Source: a virus
Direction: 5' to 3' (one strand)
Virus record (IMG/VR): IMGVR_UViG_3300032431_000029
Span: 1-34,213 of that record
DNA: 34,213 nt
Notes under the pieces: generated by a model
What the model was told of the DNA's origin: nothing
Databases searched by the model: none
The model's input: the letters and a program-made list of their open reading frames with translations, nothing else
Translations under genes and position numbers: made by a program
In this document: positions 27,354 to 34,213 of the stretch, piece by piece
How the letters are laid out: each line of letters starts with the position of its first letter
Position numbering within the stretch: the stretch's first letter is position 1

Positions 27354-27647
27354 ATGTCAAATCTAAACCCCAAAACCGATCACATCGAGCGTTATCAATT
27401 CCAAGACAAGGGACTGGGAACTATCCAAGGAACCACCCCGATCGCCGTCCGACTTCCAAAAGAGGTTCAGGATGTTCTCAATGAAGTAAATCGAGGGCTT
27501 AAAAAGAGAAAGCTCTCATGGGCTGACTATTTACGATCGGTTATTTACGCGGGGTTAAAGGCGGACGGGATTTACCCGGATGCTCAAGGAGATTTTGATC
27601 GAACCAAATTAGAAGCATTGATTCAAAATTTCAATGTCGAAAAATAG
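27354..27647 (+). CDS. Ribbon-helix-helix regulator (97 aa)
   Basis: Residues 28-70 (TTPIAVRLPKEVQDVLNEVN, then LSWADYLRSVIYAGLKADGI) have the pattern of a ribbon-helix-helix domain: a strand with alternating I-V-L, a helix, a turn at Ser-Trp-Ala, and a second helix. The layout and the phrase IAVRLPKEV resemble the protein at 4864. The gene follows the operator with two 13-base repeats, so autoregulation and control of the divergent early operon are likely. AGAGAGGAG precedes the ATG. Confidence 0.7.
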   Translation: MSNLNPKTDHIERYQFQDKGLGTIQGTTPIAVRLPKEVQDVLNEVNRGLKKRKLSWADYLRSVIYAGLKADGIYPDAQGDFDRTKLEALIQNFNVEK

Positions 27648-27656
27648 GAGGCAAGT

Positions 27657-27923
27657 ATGGAAGCTAAGATTTTCCAGATCGGCGATCAGGTAAATTATCA
27701 AATTTTGTCCCACCGGATTCTGGTGAAAATCGTTGGCACTCAAGAAACCTTGACCGGGACTAAATATCAGATTGAATCGATCGACCAGCCGGATAAACAA
27801 TTTACCTCTGGGAACTGGGTTAACCCCAAAAATTTAACCCGTGTAGATTTGGGGACGGGCGATCAAAAACCAACGCAGACTTTGGGATTTAATATTTTCT
27901 TGGCTGGTGGTAGTCAAGATTAG
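27657..27923 (+). CDS. Small beta-rich protein (88 aa)
   Basis: The sequence MEAKIFQIGDQVNYQILSHR begins like SH3/KOW-type barrels (I-G-D-x-V-x-Y), followed by LVKIVGTQETLTGTKYQIES. It starts nine bases after the RHH gene, with AGGAGGCAAGT before the ATG, so it is co-transcribed. The function is unknown. The C-terminal end (NIFLAGGSQD) is polar. Confidence 0.6.
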   Translation: MEAKIFQIGDQVNYQILSHRILVKIVGTQETLTGTKYQIESIDQPDKQFTSGNWVNPKNLTRVDLGTGDQKPTQTLGFNIFLAGGSQD

Positions 27924-27936
27924 AAATATGTCTTAG

Positions 27937-27960
27937 GTAGAGTTTCTTATAGAAACCTAC
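27937..27960. repeat. Inverted repeat upstream of the integrase
   Basis: GTAG-A-GTTTCT (27937-27947) and AGAAACCTAC (27951-27960) are inverted around TAT, with one unpaired A. This could be a terminator for the preceding genes (TTTCATTTAT follows) or a recombinase binding or crossover site next to the recombinase gene. Confidence 0.4.
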
Positions 27961-28023
27961 TTTCATTTATACATTACGAGAACGCCACTACTCAAAAGCT
28001 GACTATCTTTTATAGGGGATTTT

Positions 28024-29010
28024 ATGACTTTGATTGCTTCGATCGCCCCGCCTGATAATTATTCTCTATACCCTACGGAAATCAAAACTTCTGGAGAGGG
28101 ACTGGCAAAAATAGAATCGAGTCCGCCCAGCCCTAGTGCTTTTTATTTATCTGGATTGTCTAAGGGTTCGATTAGGACAATGGAAGCGGCTTTGATTAAG
28201 GTTGCTGATTTCTTTGGTTGCACTGGACATCTTGATTTCCCTTGGTGGGATTTGACCTCTCTGCATTTACAGAGCTTGCGATCGTACCTCGAAGCTAACT
28301 ATGCCCCGGCTTATGGGAATAAAATCCTAGCGGCGGTGTATGGGGTTTTAAATTCTTGCTATCAGGATTATGGATTAATGAGTCGAGATCAAGCAGGATT
28401 GAGGGTTAAAAAGATTACCCAAGATTTTAGAACTACGTCTCCCCAATCTGAGGGGCGGGCTTTACCTCAACCTGAATTGTCGAGATTGCTAGATAGTTTC
28501 CCTGCCTCCTCGATGGGAATTAGGGATCGGGCGATCGTGGCTTTGTTCTTGGGGGGATTGCGTAGGAGCGAAGTTAGTAATTTATTGCTTGGTAATTTCG
28601 ATCGGGGGAATGGGGAAATATTTATCTTCCAAGCTAAGGGCAACAAATCACGGGAATCGTATTTACCACCACGGGCGAATAAATTCGTAATTGAATGGTT
28701 GGATCTGCGAGGGGCGGGGGATGGGTTTCTGGTCTGCCCTTTGAATAAATCCGGGGCTATCCACCCAGAAAAAAGATTGGGTGAGCAGACTTTATATGAT
28801 GTGGTTAAGAGGGCTGCTAGGGGTGCGGGGTTGGGGGATTTGAAACCTCACGATCTCAGGCGATCGGTAGCCAGTGGATTGCTTGATCAAAATGTGGATG
28901 TTTCTACCGTTGCCAAACTTTTAGGGCATTCGAGTATTCAGACCACGATTGGGTACGATCGACGGGGTGAGGATTCTAAGATTAAGGCTATGCAGGGATT
29001 TGGGATATGA
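28024..29010 (+). CDS. Tyrosine recombinase / integrase
   Basis: This 328-residue site-specific recombinase has a core-binding domain at residues 38-130 (SGLSKGSIRTMEAALIKVAD, then SLRSYLEANYAPAYGNKILA) and a catalytic domain at 145-325. The active-site residues can be read: Arg180 in LGGLRRSEV, Lys205/208 in QAKGNKSRESYLP, H276-x-x-R279 in KPHDLRRSVA, His302 in LLGHSSIQTT and Tyr311 in GYDRRG. It is shorter than lambda Int and lacks an arm-binding domain, which brings it close to XerC-like recombinases. It could integrate the element or resolve dimers of a plasmid form. GGGGA lies five bases before the ATG. Confidence 0.9.
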   Translation: MTLIASIAPPDNYSLYPTEIKTSGEGLAKIESSPPSPSAFYLSGLSKGSIRTMEAALIKVADFFGCTGHLDFPWWDLTSLHLQSLRSYLEANYAPAYGNKILAAVYGVLNSCYQDYGLMSRDQAGLRVKKITQDFRTTSPQSEGRALPQPELSRLLDSFPASSMGIRDRAIVALFLGGLRRSEVSNLLLGNFDRGNGEIFIFQAKGNKSRESYLPPRANKFVIEWLDLRGAGDGFLVCPLNKSGAIHPEKRLGEQTLYDVVKRAARGAGLGDLKPHDLRRSVASGLLDQNVDVSTVAKLLGHSSIQTTIGYDRRGEDSKIKAMQGFGI

Positions 29011-29014
29011 ATTT

Positions 29015-29887
29015 CTATAAGTCCAGCAAACTCATCTGTTGAATCCTATTTGGGGTTCTGGCAATCTTGGCTATGTCTCCCCGCATCCCAGAGGATCGAT
29101 CGCAAATATAGAGGATTTCGATCCGCTCTTTTTCTGCCGTCTTGTCTTTACTGGCGCTCATGACTGCCTGAATTTCAATTACTTTTTGCACTGAATCCGG
29201 GGCTATGGCTTGAGCGTAGTTACTGAGAATGTAGGAGCCTTGACAATTATCTAGGGAGTTGCAGAGGGCTTGATAATCTTCTAGGGAATATCCAGAATAA
29301 TGCCCTTGAGTAGTGCCGGGGTAGGGCGGATCGCAGTAGAAGATAGTTTGAGGTGAGTCCCATCTTTTGATGAAGTCGATCGCATCTTCGCAGCCTATAT
29401 TCACATCCTCTAATCTTTTGAAACATTCAGGGAGCCTATCTTTCCTTGTCTTCCATGTCTGGGCAAGATTTTTTGATAACGTGCTAACGCCCCACCCGTG
29501 TCCGATCTTGTTGGCAAAACTCATATTGCATTGAATATAGACCGCCCAAGCAATTTCTAACTCAGAAAAATCTAGCGGGTTTTTGTAGATGTTTTTAGCC
29601 CTTTTATATTCAGCCTGAGAAAAAGGAGTTAGTTGCAGATACCAATCAAGCTCCTCTGGCTGCTCTCTGGCTACCTTCCAGAAAGTAATTAGGGTTTGAT
29701 TCTTATCATTAATCGCCTCGCTGTAATGATCGCCGTTCCCGGTGTGTCGCTTTCCTTTGGCATAGAGGATCGAACCACCACCAAAAAAAGGCTCTGCATA
29801 GACGGTGTGAGGGATTCCCCAAATGTAGGGGACGATCTGTGAGGCGATTCTTTGTTTACCGCCGTAATAACTAATTGGGGTTTTCAT
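29015..29887 (-). CDS. D12-class adenine-N6 DNA methyltransferase (Dam-like)
   Basis: This 290-residue enzyme shows the D12/Dam family features: YYGGKQRIA near the N-terminus, the SAM motif EPFFGGGSILY (32-42), INDKNQTLITFW (59-70), and the catalytic motif YCDPPYPG (DPPY, 186-189) followed by the substrate helix YSLEDYQALCNSL. Dam enzymes often methylate GATC, and this window is full of GATC within CGATCG, but the specificity cannot be read directly. It is convergent with the integrase gene (four bases apart) and divergent from the RHH gene at 29925. Confidence 0.88.
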   Translation of the reverse strand: MKTPISYYGGKQRIASQIVPYIWGIPHTVYAEPFFGGGSILYAKGKRHTGNGDHYSEAINDKNQTLITFWKVAREQPEELDWYLQLTPFSQAEYKRAKNIYKNPLDFSELEIAWAVYIQCNMSFANKIGHGWGVSTLSKNLAQTWKTRKDRLPECFKRLEDVNIGCEDAIDFIKRWDSPQTIFYCDPPYPGTTQGHYSGYSLEDYQALCNSLDNCQGSYILSNYAQAIAPDSVQKVIEIQAVMSASKDKTAEKERIEILYICDRSSGMRGDIAKIARTPNRIQQMSLLDL

Positions 29888-29924
29888 GTTGCTATTTTAC
29901 CATTTATTGAGGTACACTATCAGC

Positions 29925-30083
29925 ATGAGTAAAAAAAATCTGACCGTGCGTATTGAAGAAACAGAAAAGGCGATCCTATCCCAGTTCTGCGAAAAAGTTG
30001 GTAGGACTCAATCTGATGTAGTTAGGGAATTTGTGAGGAGCCTAAAGCCCAAAAGATTGGCTAAGGAGAATCATGATCAGTGA
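29925..30083 (+). CDS. Ribbon-helix-helix protein (52 aa)
   Basis: The protein MSKKNLTVRIEETEKAILSQ, then FCEKVGRTQSDVVREFVRSL, is a clean Arc/CopG-type ribbon-helix-helix domain: strand LTVRI, helix, the turn GRTQSD and helix. The frame is open to 29886, but the ATG at 29925 starts the domain exactly. It is adjacent to the origin-like region and the replication gene, so it may be a copy-number repressor (CopG-like) or a regulator of the divergent dam gene. This is inference from position. Confidence 0.7.
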   Translation: MSKKNLTVRIEETEKAILSQFCEKVGRTQSDVVREFVRSLKPKRLAKENHDQ

Positions 30084-30334
30084 AACGGCGATCGATAAAA
30101 AGGCAAAAAGAAGGCGGGGTCGATCGCTGCCAATCCCCCGCACAAATCAAAATAACAGATTTATAATACCTTGAATTGTCAAAGTTTCTACAGATTTGGA
30201 ATTACGGTTTTAGGGTATGCTTGGAAAAGCCAAAAGCAAAAGCCCCTAGATTTCTCTAGAAGCCTTCACTCTGAAACTAAACGAATTATTTGGAGGAACA
30301 AATAATTTGGAAACAAAGAACAGGGATATATTAA
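30084..30334 (+). promoter_or_regulatory. Gene-free leader before the origin repeats
   Basis: This roughly 250-base stretch holds no ORF of useful size. It contains a spacer like those of the early operon (GGCGGGGTCGATCGC, then ATCAAAATAAC at 30146-30156) and a -10-like TATAAT at about 30162-30167. There is also a hairpin formed by CCTAGA and TCTAGA-like arms near 30246-30265, and a double AAT(T/A)ATTTGG near 30280-30310. It may be the promoter and long leader of the replication gene. Confidence 0.45.
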
Positions 30335-30424
30335 TTGGCTACCACACCACATAATATAGATACATCACTTGGCTCTTACCTCAAATAATATACATGGATC
30401 ACTTGGCTCTCACCCCAAATAATA
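30335..30424 (+). repeat. Three 34-bp direct repeats next to the replication gene (origin candidate)
   Basis: TTGGCT starts at 30335, 30369 and 30403, exactly 34 bases apart. Each is followed by a C/A-rich segment and AATAATAT or ATAATAT: the second and third read TTGGCTCTTACCTCAAATAA and TTGGCTCTCACCCCAAATAA. Such iterons next to a plasmid initiator gene usually mark the replication origin. The third repeat would also code for the first residues of the gene if translation began at 30394. Confidence 0.65.
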
Positions 30425-33400
30425 TGAATACATTATACTTCGATCGAAACCAAAATAGCAATACATTTAGCCAAAAAGCTTTTCTAGTCGGGCTAAATCA
30501 TCAAATCGTGGGCAAGTGCGAGCCTCAAAAACTTTCCTATGCCGGGGCGTTTACACCAACGCAGGTAAGCATTCTAGAACTAGCAGACCACATTGGTAAA
30601 GGTCATCCTTGGATGCCGGGGGTGCTAGATGCCGGGGCAAAACGTTGGCAGCAACACGCAAATTATGCTGAGGTTCTAGGCGCTGATATTGATGGCGGTA
30701 TGACGATCGCCGGGGGCCTAGAGAATCCCCTGATTAAAAATCACTGCTCTCTCTTAATTGAGTCGGCAAGCTCGAAGCCAGAACTAGAGAAGTTTAGACT
30801 GGTTTTTGTGTTGCCAAGGGCTGCTGAGGGCTATCAATTAATTAAGGTGTTGAATCGCTACCTGATTGATTTATTAGGAGTAGCAGACAAGGCTTGCAAA
30901 GATGCTTCTAGATTTTTCTTTGGCGCTCCGGGTCGATCGCCCAAATTATTACAGTCGGTTACTCTACCAGAATCTTTCATAGAAGATGCGATCGCTTGGG
31001 ATAAAGAAATTGAGTTAGAAGCCGATCGCAAATATCAAGCCGCTCTATCAAGGAGAACTGACAATCCCACAGATCCAAACGATTTAAGGGATTTAGCAGA
31101 ATCAGCATTAAGGTTTATCCCCCCCAGAATCAAGGGGCAGAATACTTATGATGATTGTATTACCTGTCTTTTTGCTCTCTATTCTGAATTTGGGGACGGG
31201 GCGATCGCTATTGCTGAACGATGGTCGCCGTCTCATGGGGAATGGGATATTGCCAAGAAAGTCCAGAGCTTTGGGCGTGGATCCACGGGGCGGTCGATCG
31301 GGCTTGGTAGCTTATTTTATTTAGCCCGGCAGAACGGTTGGAATTTCCCCAAGCGAGAATTTAGTCCTAGGGATTACGATCGCTACCAAAAACAAGATAC
31401 GCAAGTAGGGGCGATCGCCGACTCCAGAGAATTAGGTGGTCTGGGTGTCCGGGTTAATAATTCCAGAAAAAGCAAATGGCTCCGCCGGGCTACGGGGTTT
31501 GTTGCTACCCATGAATTTGATAAACAATTTATAGACCTACCTGATATTCAATCTGGTGTTGCTGCTGAAGATTGGCTGATCTCCATTAAATCCGGGCTTG
31601 GCACTGGCAAAACTCAGTTATTAAACCCTTTGATTGAGTCTCTGGAATCCAGTGGCAAGGGGCGGGGTGTAGCTATGTTGGGTTATCGAAATTCTTTGCT
31701 ACTCCAAACAGCCAAAAGGATCGGGGCTTATCATTTGCATCACCATTCTGCCTTTGACTTAATCAAAGATGCTGATAGCCGGATCGTGGCTTGTCTGGAT
31801 AGTTTAGAGCATTTCCCTGATGACTATTTTGATGGGAAGATTCTGATCCTTGATGAGTTGACCAGCATCGTTAAGCATCTGCTCTCCTCCTCGACTTGTG
31901 CAAAAAATAGAACCAAGATTTTAGAGAAGTTTATCCAAGCCATTAAGCGATCGGCGATCGTGGTTTCTTTAGATGGGAATATGGCGGACTGGGTTGTGGA
32001 CTATCTGCAAACTTTACGCAGCGAAAGTAAGGGCGTGGCTAAGTTGCTGAATACTTACAATCTGCAAAATACCCCATTAGAAATTCTCCCTAGTTTTGGG
32101 CAGTCTGGTTTGGTGAGCAAAATTATCGAAGTGCTACCCGGATATAAAAGCCAAAATCAATCTATTGCGATCGCTACCGATTCCCAGAGATTAGGGGAAA
32201 AATTAGATTTGATGTTTACGGAAAAGGGCTATCGAGTTTACCGGATTGATTCAAAAACTATTACCCAGAAAGAAGTTAAAAAATATATTGAGTCTCCCGA
32301 TCGAAATCTGGATATCCTGATTTATACCCCGTCCTGTGAATCTGGGTTAGATATTCCCCTTGAAGGTTTTGCCCACACCTTTGCATTTTTTCTTGGGGTT
32401 GTGGATACTGCCACGCAGATTCAAATGTTACGGCGGGTGCGGAAGGTCGATCGGATTACAGTCCAGTGCGTTCCTTATTCGAGATTGAATAGGATGCGAT
32501 CGCCCATCTTAGAGGAGTTTCAGCAAGAACTAGAAAATGCTCTCCTCCTCGATGGTTCTGAACAATTAGATCACGTTAAGTTTTGGTTGGAGAAGCAAAA
32601 AGAGAGTTTGCATTATCCGGTACTCTGCGAGCTTCTACAGAACCGAGATTTTGAGCGGACTAATACTCTAGATTGTTTAGTAGAACTTGCTAGGTCGCAC
32701 GGTTACAGCCCTGAGATTGTTGATATAGCAGATTGTAAGGCAACGGGCTTAGAGCTATCTAAAGCATCTCAACAGGTCAAGGAGGGGGAGGCGATCGCTA
32801 TCTTCAAAGCTCAAGATTTGACCGTATCCCAAGCCATTGCAATCAAGGCAAGTTTTACAGCCAGTCTGGACGATCGATATGCATTGCAGAAATTTGAGAT
32901 CAAGGATACGCTGCCGGGGATTGAGAATACTGAGTTCTGGAATGTTGAGGGAATTATCGAGATTAGAAATATGTGGCGATCAATCCCTAATCTCAAGCTC
33001 CTCTGGCATTCGAGAAACCTTGAAAAATCTAAGCTCCTCTCGGATAAGCGTTGGCAGGGATGGATAGAGCAGGATCGGTTTATTGGGGATTGCTTATCTA
33101 ATCCTTATGCCAAAGCCAAGATGATTAATGCTCTGGGGATTCTGAATCTTCCAGATAATTTTTCTGCTGATTCTCCAGAGATTCAGGCGATCGATAAAGC
33201 CGGGATTGATAAGCGCCGGGGTCTTCGATCGGTCTTGGGGGTTGTCAAAGGTTCCCTTGAGTCGATGCAATGGGTTAAGAATTTGTTGGGACTTGTGGGT
33301 TTGCAAGCCGGGGTATCTGGAAGGAAATTTGGGCAGTCTCGAACCTATCAAATAGTTGATTTCAGCCCTTTATATAAAACCGTTTTGAGTTGTATTTCAA

Positions 33401-33687
33401 AAGGGCTTGAAAGCCAATATGCACAAGCATTAGAGTCATGCCAACTGACTGAAAATATAGTACCTAATCCACCACCAGTTGGCATGGGTTTAGAGAATAT
33501 CCCAAACCCCACAGAGGAGCCTAAAATCGCACCACCAGAACCACCTAAATACATCCCGGAAATGGTCACATTTATTCAGGGTGGGGTAACACTCACAGGG
33601 GAATTACTAGGGCAGCAAGGCGAGTTTATCCGGGTGAGGGTAAACGGGCAGAATTATCTAGCTAATACCGAGAACTTAGTTGCTTAA
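30424..33687 (+). CDS. Plasmid replication protein, CyRepA1-like primase-helicase
   Basis: This very large replication protein has 1087 residues from this start (1097 if the ATG at 30394 is used). The N-terminal third resembles a primase/initiator domain: GADIDGG (an acidic D-x-D), FRLVFVLPR and KDASRFFFGAPGR. The middle is a helicase-like P-loop ATPase: Walker A KSGLGTGKTQ about residue 400, LGYRNSLLLQTAKRIG, Walker B KILILDELTSIVKHLL about 485, and IYTPSCESGLDIPLEGF as a helicase motif near 645. The order and phrases fit the CyRepA1 family of cyanobacterial plasmids as known to me; no alignment was run. The ATG at 30424 is preferred because the first one lies inside the 34-bp repeat. Confidence 0.82.
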   Translation: MNTLYFDRNQNSNTFSQKAFLVGLNHQIVGKCEPQKLSYAGAFTPTQVSILELADHIGKGHPWMPGVLDAGAKRWQQHANYAEVLGADIDGGMTIAGGLENPLIKNHCSLLIESASSKPELEKFRLVFVLPRAAEGYQLIKVLNRYLIDLLGVADKACKDASRFFFGAPGRSPKLLQSVTLPESFIEDAIAWDKEIELEADRKYQAALSRRTDNPTDPNDLRDLAESALRFIPPRIKGQNTYDDCITCLFALYSEFGDGAIAIAERWSPSHGEWDIAKKVQSFGRGSTGRSIGLGSLFYLARQNGWNFPKREFSPRDYDRYQKQDTQVGAIADSRELGGLGVRVNNSRKSKWLRRATGFVATHEFDKQFIDLPDIQSGVAAEDWLISIKSGLGTGKTQLLNPLIESLESSGKGRGVAMLGYRNSLLLQTAKRIGAYHLHHHSAFDLIKDADSRIVACLDSLEHFPDDYFDGKILILDELTSIVKHLLSSSTCAKNRTKILEKFIQAIKRSAIVVSLDGNMADWVVDYLQTLRSESKGVAKLLNTYNLQNTPLEILPSFGQSGLVSKIIEVLPGYKSQNQSIAIATDSQRLGEKLDLMFTEKGYRVYRIDSKTITQKEVKKYIESPDRNLDILIYTPSCESGLDIPLEGFAHTFAFFLGVVDTATQIQMLRRVRKVDRITVQCVPYSRLNRMRSPILEEFQQELENALLLDGSEQLDHVKFWLEKQKESLHYPVLCELLQNRDFERTNTLDCLVELARSHGYSPEIVDIADCKATGLELSKASQQVKEGEAIAIFKAQDLTVSQAIAIKASFTASLDDRYALQKFEIKDTLPGIENTEFWNVEGIIEIRNMWRSIPNLKLLWHSRNLEKSKLLSDKRWQGWIEQDRFIGDCLSNPYAKAKMINALGILNLPDNFSADSPEIQAIDKAGIDKRRGLRSVLGVVKGSLESMQWVKNLLGLVGLQAGVSGRKFGQSRTYQIVDFSPLYKTVLSCISKGLESQYAQALESCQLTENIVPNPPPVGMGLENIPNPTEEPKIAPPEPPKYIPEMVTFIQGGVTLTGELLGQQGEFIRVRVNGQNYLANTENLVA

Positions 33688-33723
33688 CTCCTTTCTCGGT
33701 CGGCTTCGATCGATTAAACATAA

Positions 33724-33734
33724 ATCAAAATAAC
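33724..33734 (+). promoter_or_regulatory. ATCAAAATAAC leader (gene 33739)
   Basis: An exact copy of the leader motif on the plus strand, four bases before the start codon, showing that the motif is used in both halves of the window. Confidence 0.55.
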
Positions 33735-33738
33735 GAAA

Positions 33739-33996
33739 ATGAATAACACAGAAAATCAAGAACCGATCGATCGAAACTTCCCACAGATCAGCGATCGTGT
33801 AGAGTTCCTACAAATTCCCAGAAACGGCGATCCTATCTGGCACCAAGGATTGATCGGACTTAACAACGGTCGAGAATTAGCGATCGATGTAAATACGGGC
33901 GGTCGGTTTTTCTGCCCCCGCCGGGATTGGCAATCAAGGATCAAGTTTATCGATCGACCCGCCCCAGACTTTAATAAGAACTATTACCTCCCATAA
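33739..33996 (+). CDS. Small hypothetical protein (85 aa)
   Basis: The protein contains a barrel-like middle (ISDRVEFLQIPRNGDPIWHQ, then GLIGLNNGRELAIDVNTGGR) and ends DRPAPDFNKNYYLP. The function is not recognised. It lies 51 bases after the replication gene. The spacer has GGCTTCGATCGATT and ATCAAAATAAC (33724-33734) four bases before the ATG, with no Shine-Dalgarno. Confidence 0.6.
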   Translation: MNNTENQEPIDRNFPQISDRVEFLQIPRNGDPIWHQGLIGLNNGRELAIDVNTGGRFFCPRRDWQSRIKFIDRPAPDFNKNYYLP

Positions 33997-34050
33997 TCCA
34001 ACGGGATTTAATATGACTGCGATCGCCGTAGGTTAAGCTGAAAAGAAACG

Positions 34051-34213
34051 ATGAAACCCACAAACAAGAAATTCTTAGAGCTGGTCGATCTGTTAGGCAA
34101 AGAACAGGCTCATCTGCTCACCAAAACGCTGGGCGGTGCAACACTTTATTTTGGTAGGAATGACAAAACAGTAGTCCCCCCCGAACTAAAGGGACTACTT
34201 ACCCCAGAGTCGG
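34051..34213 (+). CDS. Mor-like transcription activator, cut by the right edge
   Basis: The frame starts MKPTNKKFLELVDLLGKEQA and continues HLLTKTLGGATLYFGRND, then PPELKGLLTPES to the edge with no stop. The phrase (L/I)-V-x-L-(L/I)-G-x-E-x-A then a helix and L-G-G-A-x-L-Y-x-(P/G) is the beginning of the Mor activator family of phage Mu and relatives, in which this part dimerises and a helix-turn-helix follows. The C-terminal DNA-binding part is outside the window, so the call needs the rest of the gene. Confidence 0.55.
   Translation, partial: MKPTNKKFLELVDLLGKEQAHLLTKTLGGATLYFGRNDKTVVPPELKGLLTPES

Noticed and set aside
1-34213. tRNA genes
   Set aside because: No cloverleaf with the TTCGA-type T loop and CCA-side stem was recognised by eye. 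TTCGATCG occurrences are HIP1-like sites, not T loops. A tRNA scan would settle this.

Overview
The window reads as part of a cyanobacterial temperate phage that probably replicates as a plasmid (a phage-plasmid). GCGATCGC/CGATCG palindromes, the HIP1 signature of cyanobacterial genomes, occur throughout, including inside the phage genes. This points to a cyanobacterial host and long residence in it. The species cannot be told from the sequence. The structural genes are those of a P2-type contractile tail. The right half carries a large primase-helicase resembling the cyanobacterial plasmid initiator family CyRepA1, and the middle carries an actin-type (ParM/ParR) partition operon.

Layout. 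(1) 1-4060, plus strand: end of the tail tube gene, a tail chaperone pair with a probable -1 frameshift (gpE/gpE'), a coiled-coil membrane protein and the tape measure. (2) 4068-5115, minus strand: four small genes led by a ribbon-helix-helix-like regulator and closed by a terminator. (3) 5228-6945, plus strand: three gene cassettes, each driven by a copy of the same roughly 65-bp promoter/operator repeat and followed by a hairpin. (4) 6949-7107: eleven TGTCAAGCG repeats spaced by one helical turn, ending in a 12-bp inverted repeat. (5) 7108-11531, minus strand: ParM, ParR, two small paralogues, a terminator, a small membrane-anchored protein, a multi-spanning membrane protein and an FtsK/HerA/TraD-like ATPase with membrane helices. 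An exact 11-bp repeat array lies upstream of parM. (6) 11947-12252: a lone small plus-strand gene. (7) 12345-22087, minus strand: the rest of the tail in the order U, X, D, V, small protein, endolysin, shrunken AAA ATPase, PAAR tip, W, J, I, fibre-related protein, glycine-rich tail fibre and a last protein. A zinc-ribbon gene is inserted in the opposite orientation, and three copies of a leader repeat mark likely transcription starts.

(8) 22228-22560: a small plus-strand gene. (9) 22546-27208, minus strand: an early-type operon with a cytosine-5 methyltransferase, a phage N6-adenine methyltransferase and many small proteins. Several are preceded by the same leader, ATCAAAATAAC, with no Shine-Dalgarno. 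(10) 27354-29010, plus strand: a ribbon-helix-helix regulator, a small protein and a tyrosine recombinase. (11) 29015-29887, minus strand: a Dam-type (D12) adenine methyltransferase. (12) 29925 to the right end, plus strand: a ribbon-helix-helix protein, an origin-like region with three 34-bp direct repeats, the CyRepA1-like replication protein, a small protein and the start of a Mor-like activator.

How it fits together. CyRepA1 with its upstream repeats would replicate the element. ParM/ParR with a repeat centromere would segregate it. The recombinase could integrate it or resolve dimers. The three methyltransferases would mask its DNA from restriction. The tail module and endolysin would build and release particles. 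Capsid, portal, terminase and sheath genes are not in the window. The tail tube gene is cut at the left edge, so they may lie to the left, and a phage rather than a headless tail particle remains an inference. Functions are assigned from motifs read by eye; no database search was run.
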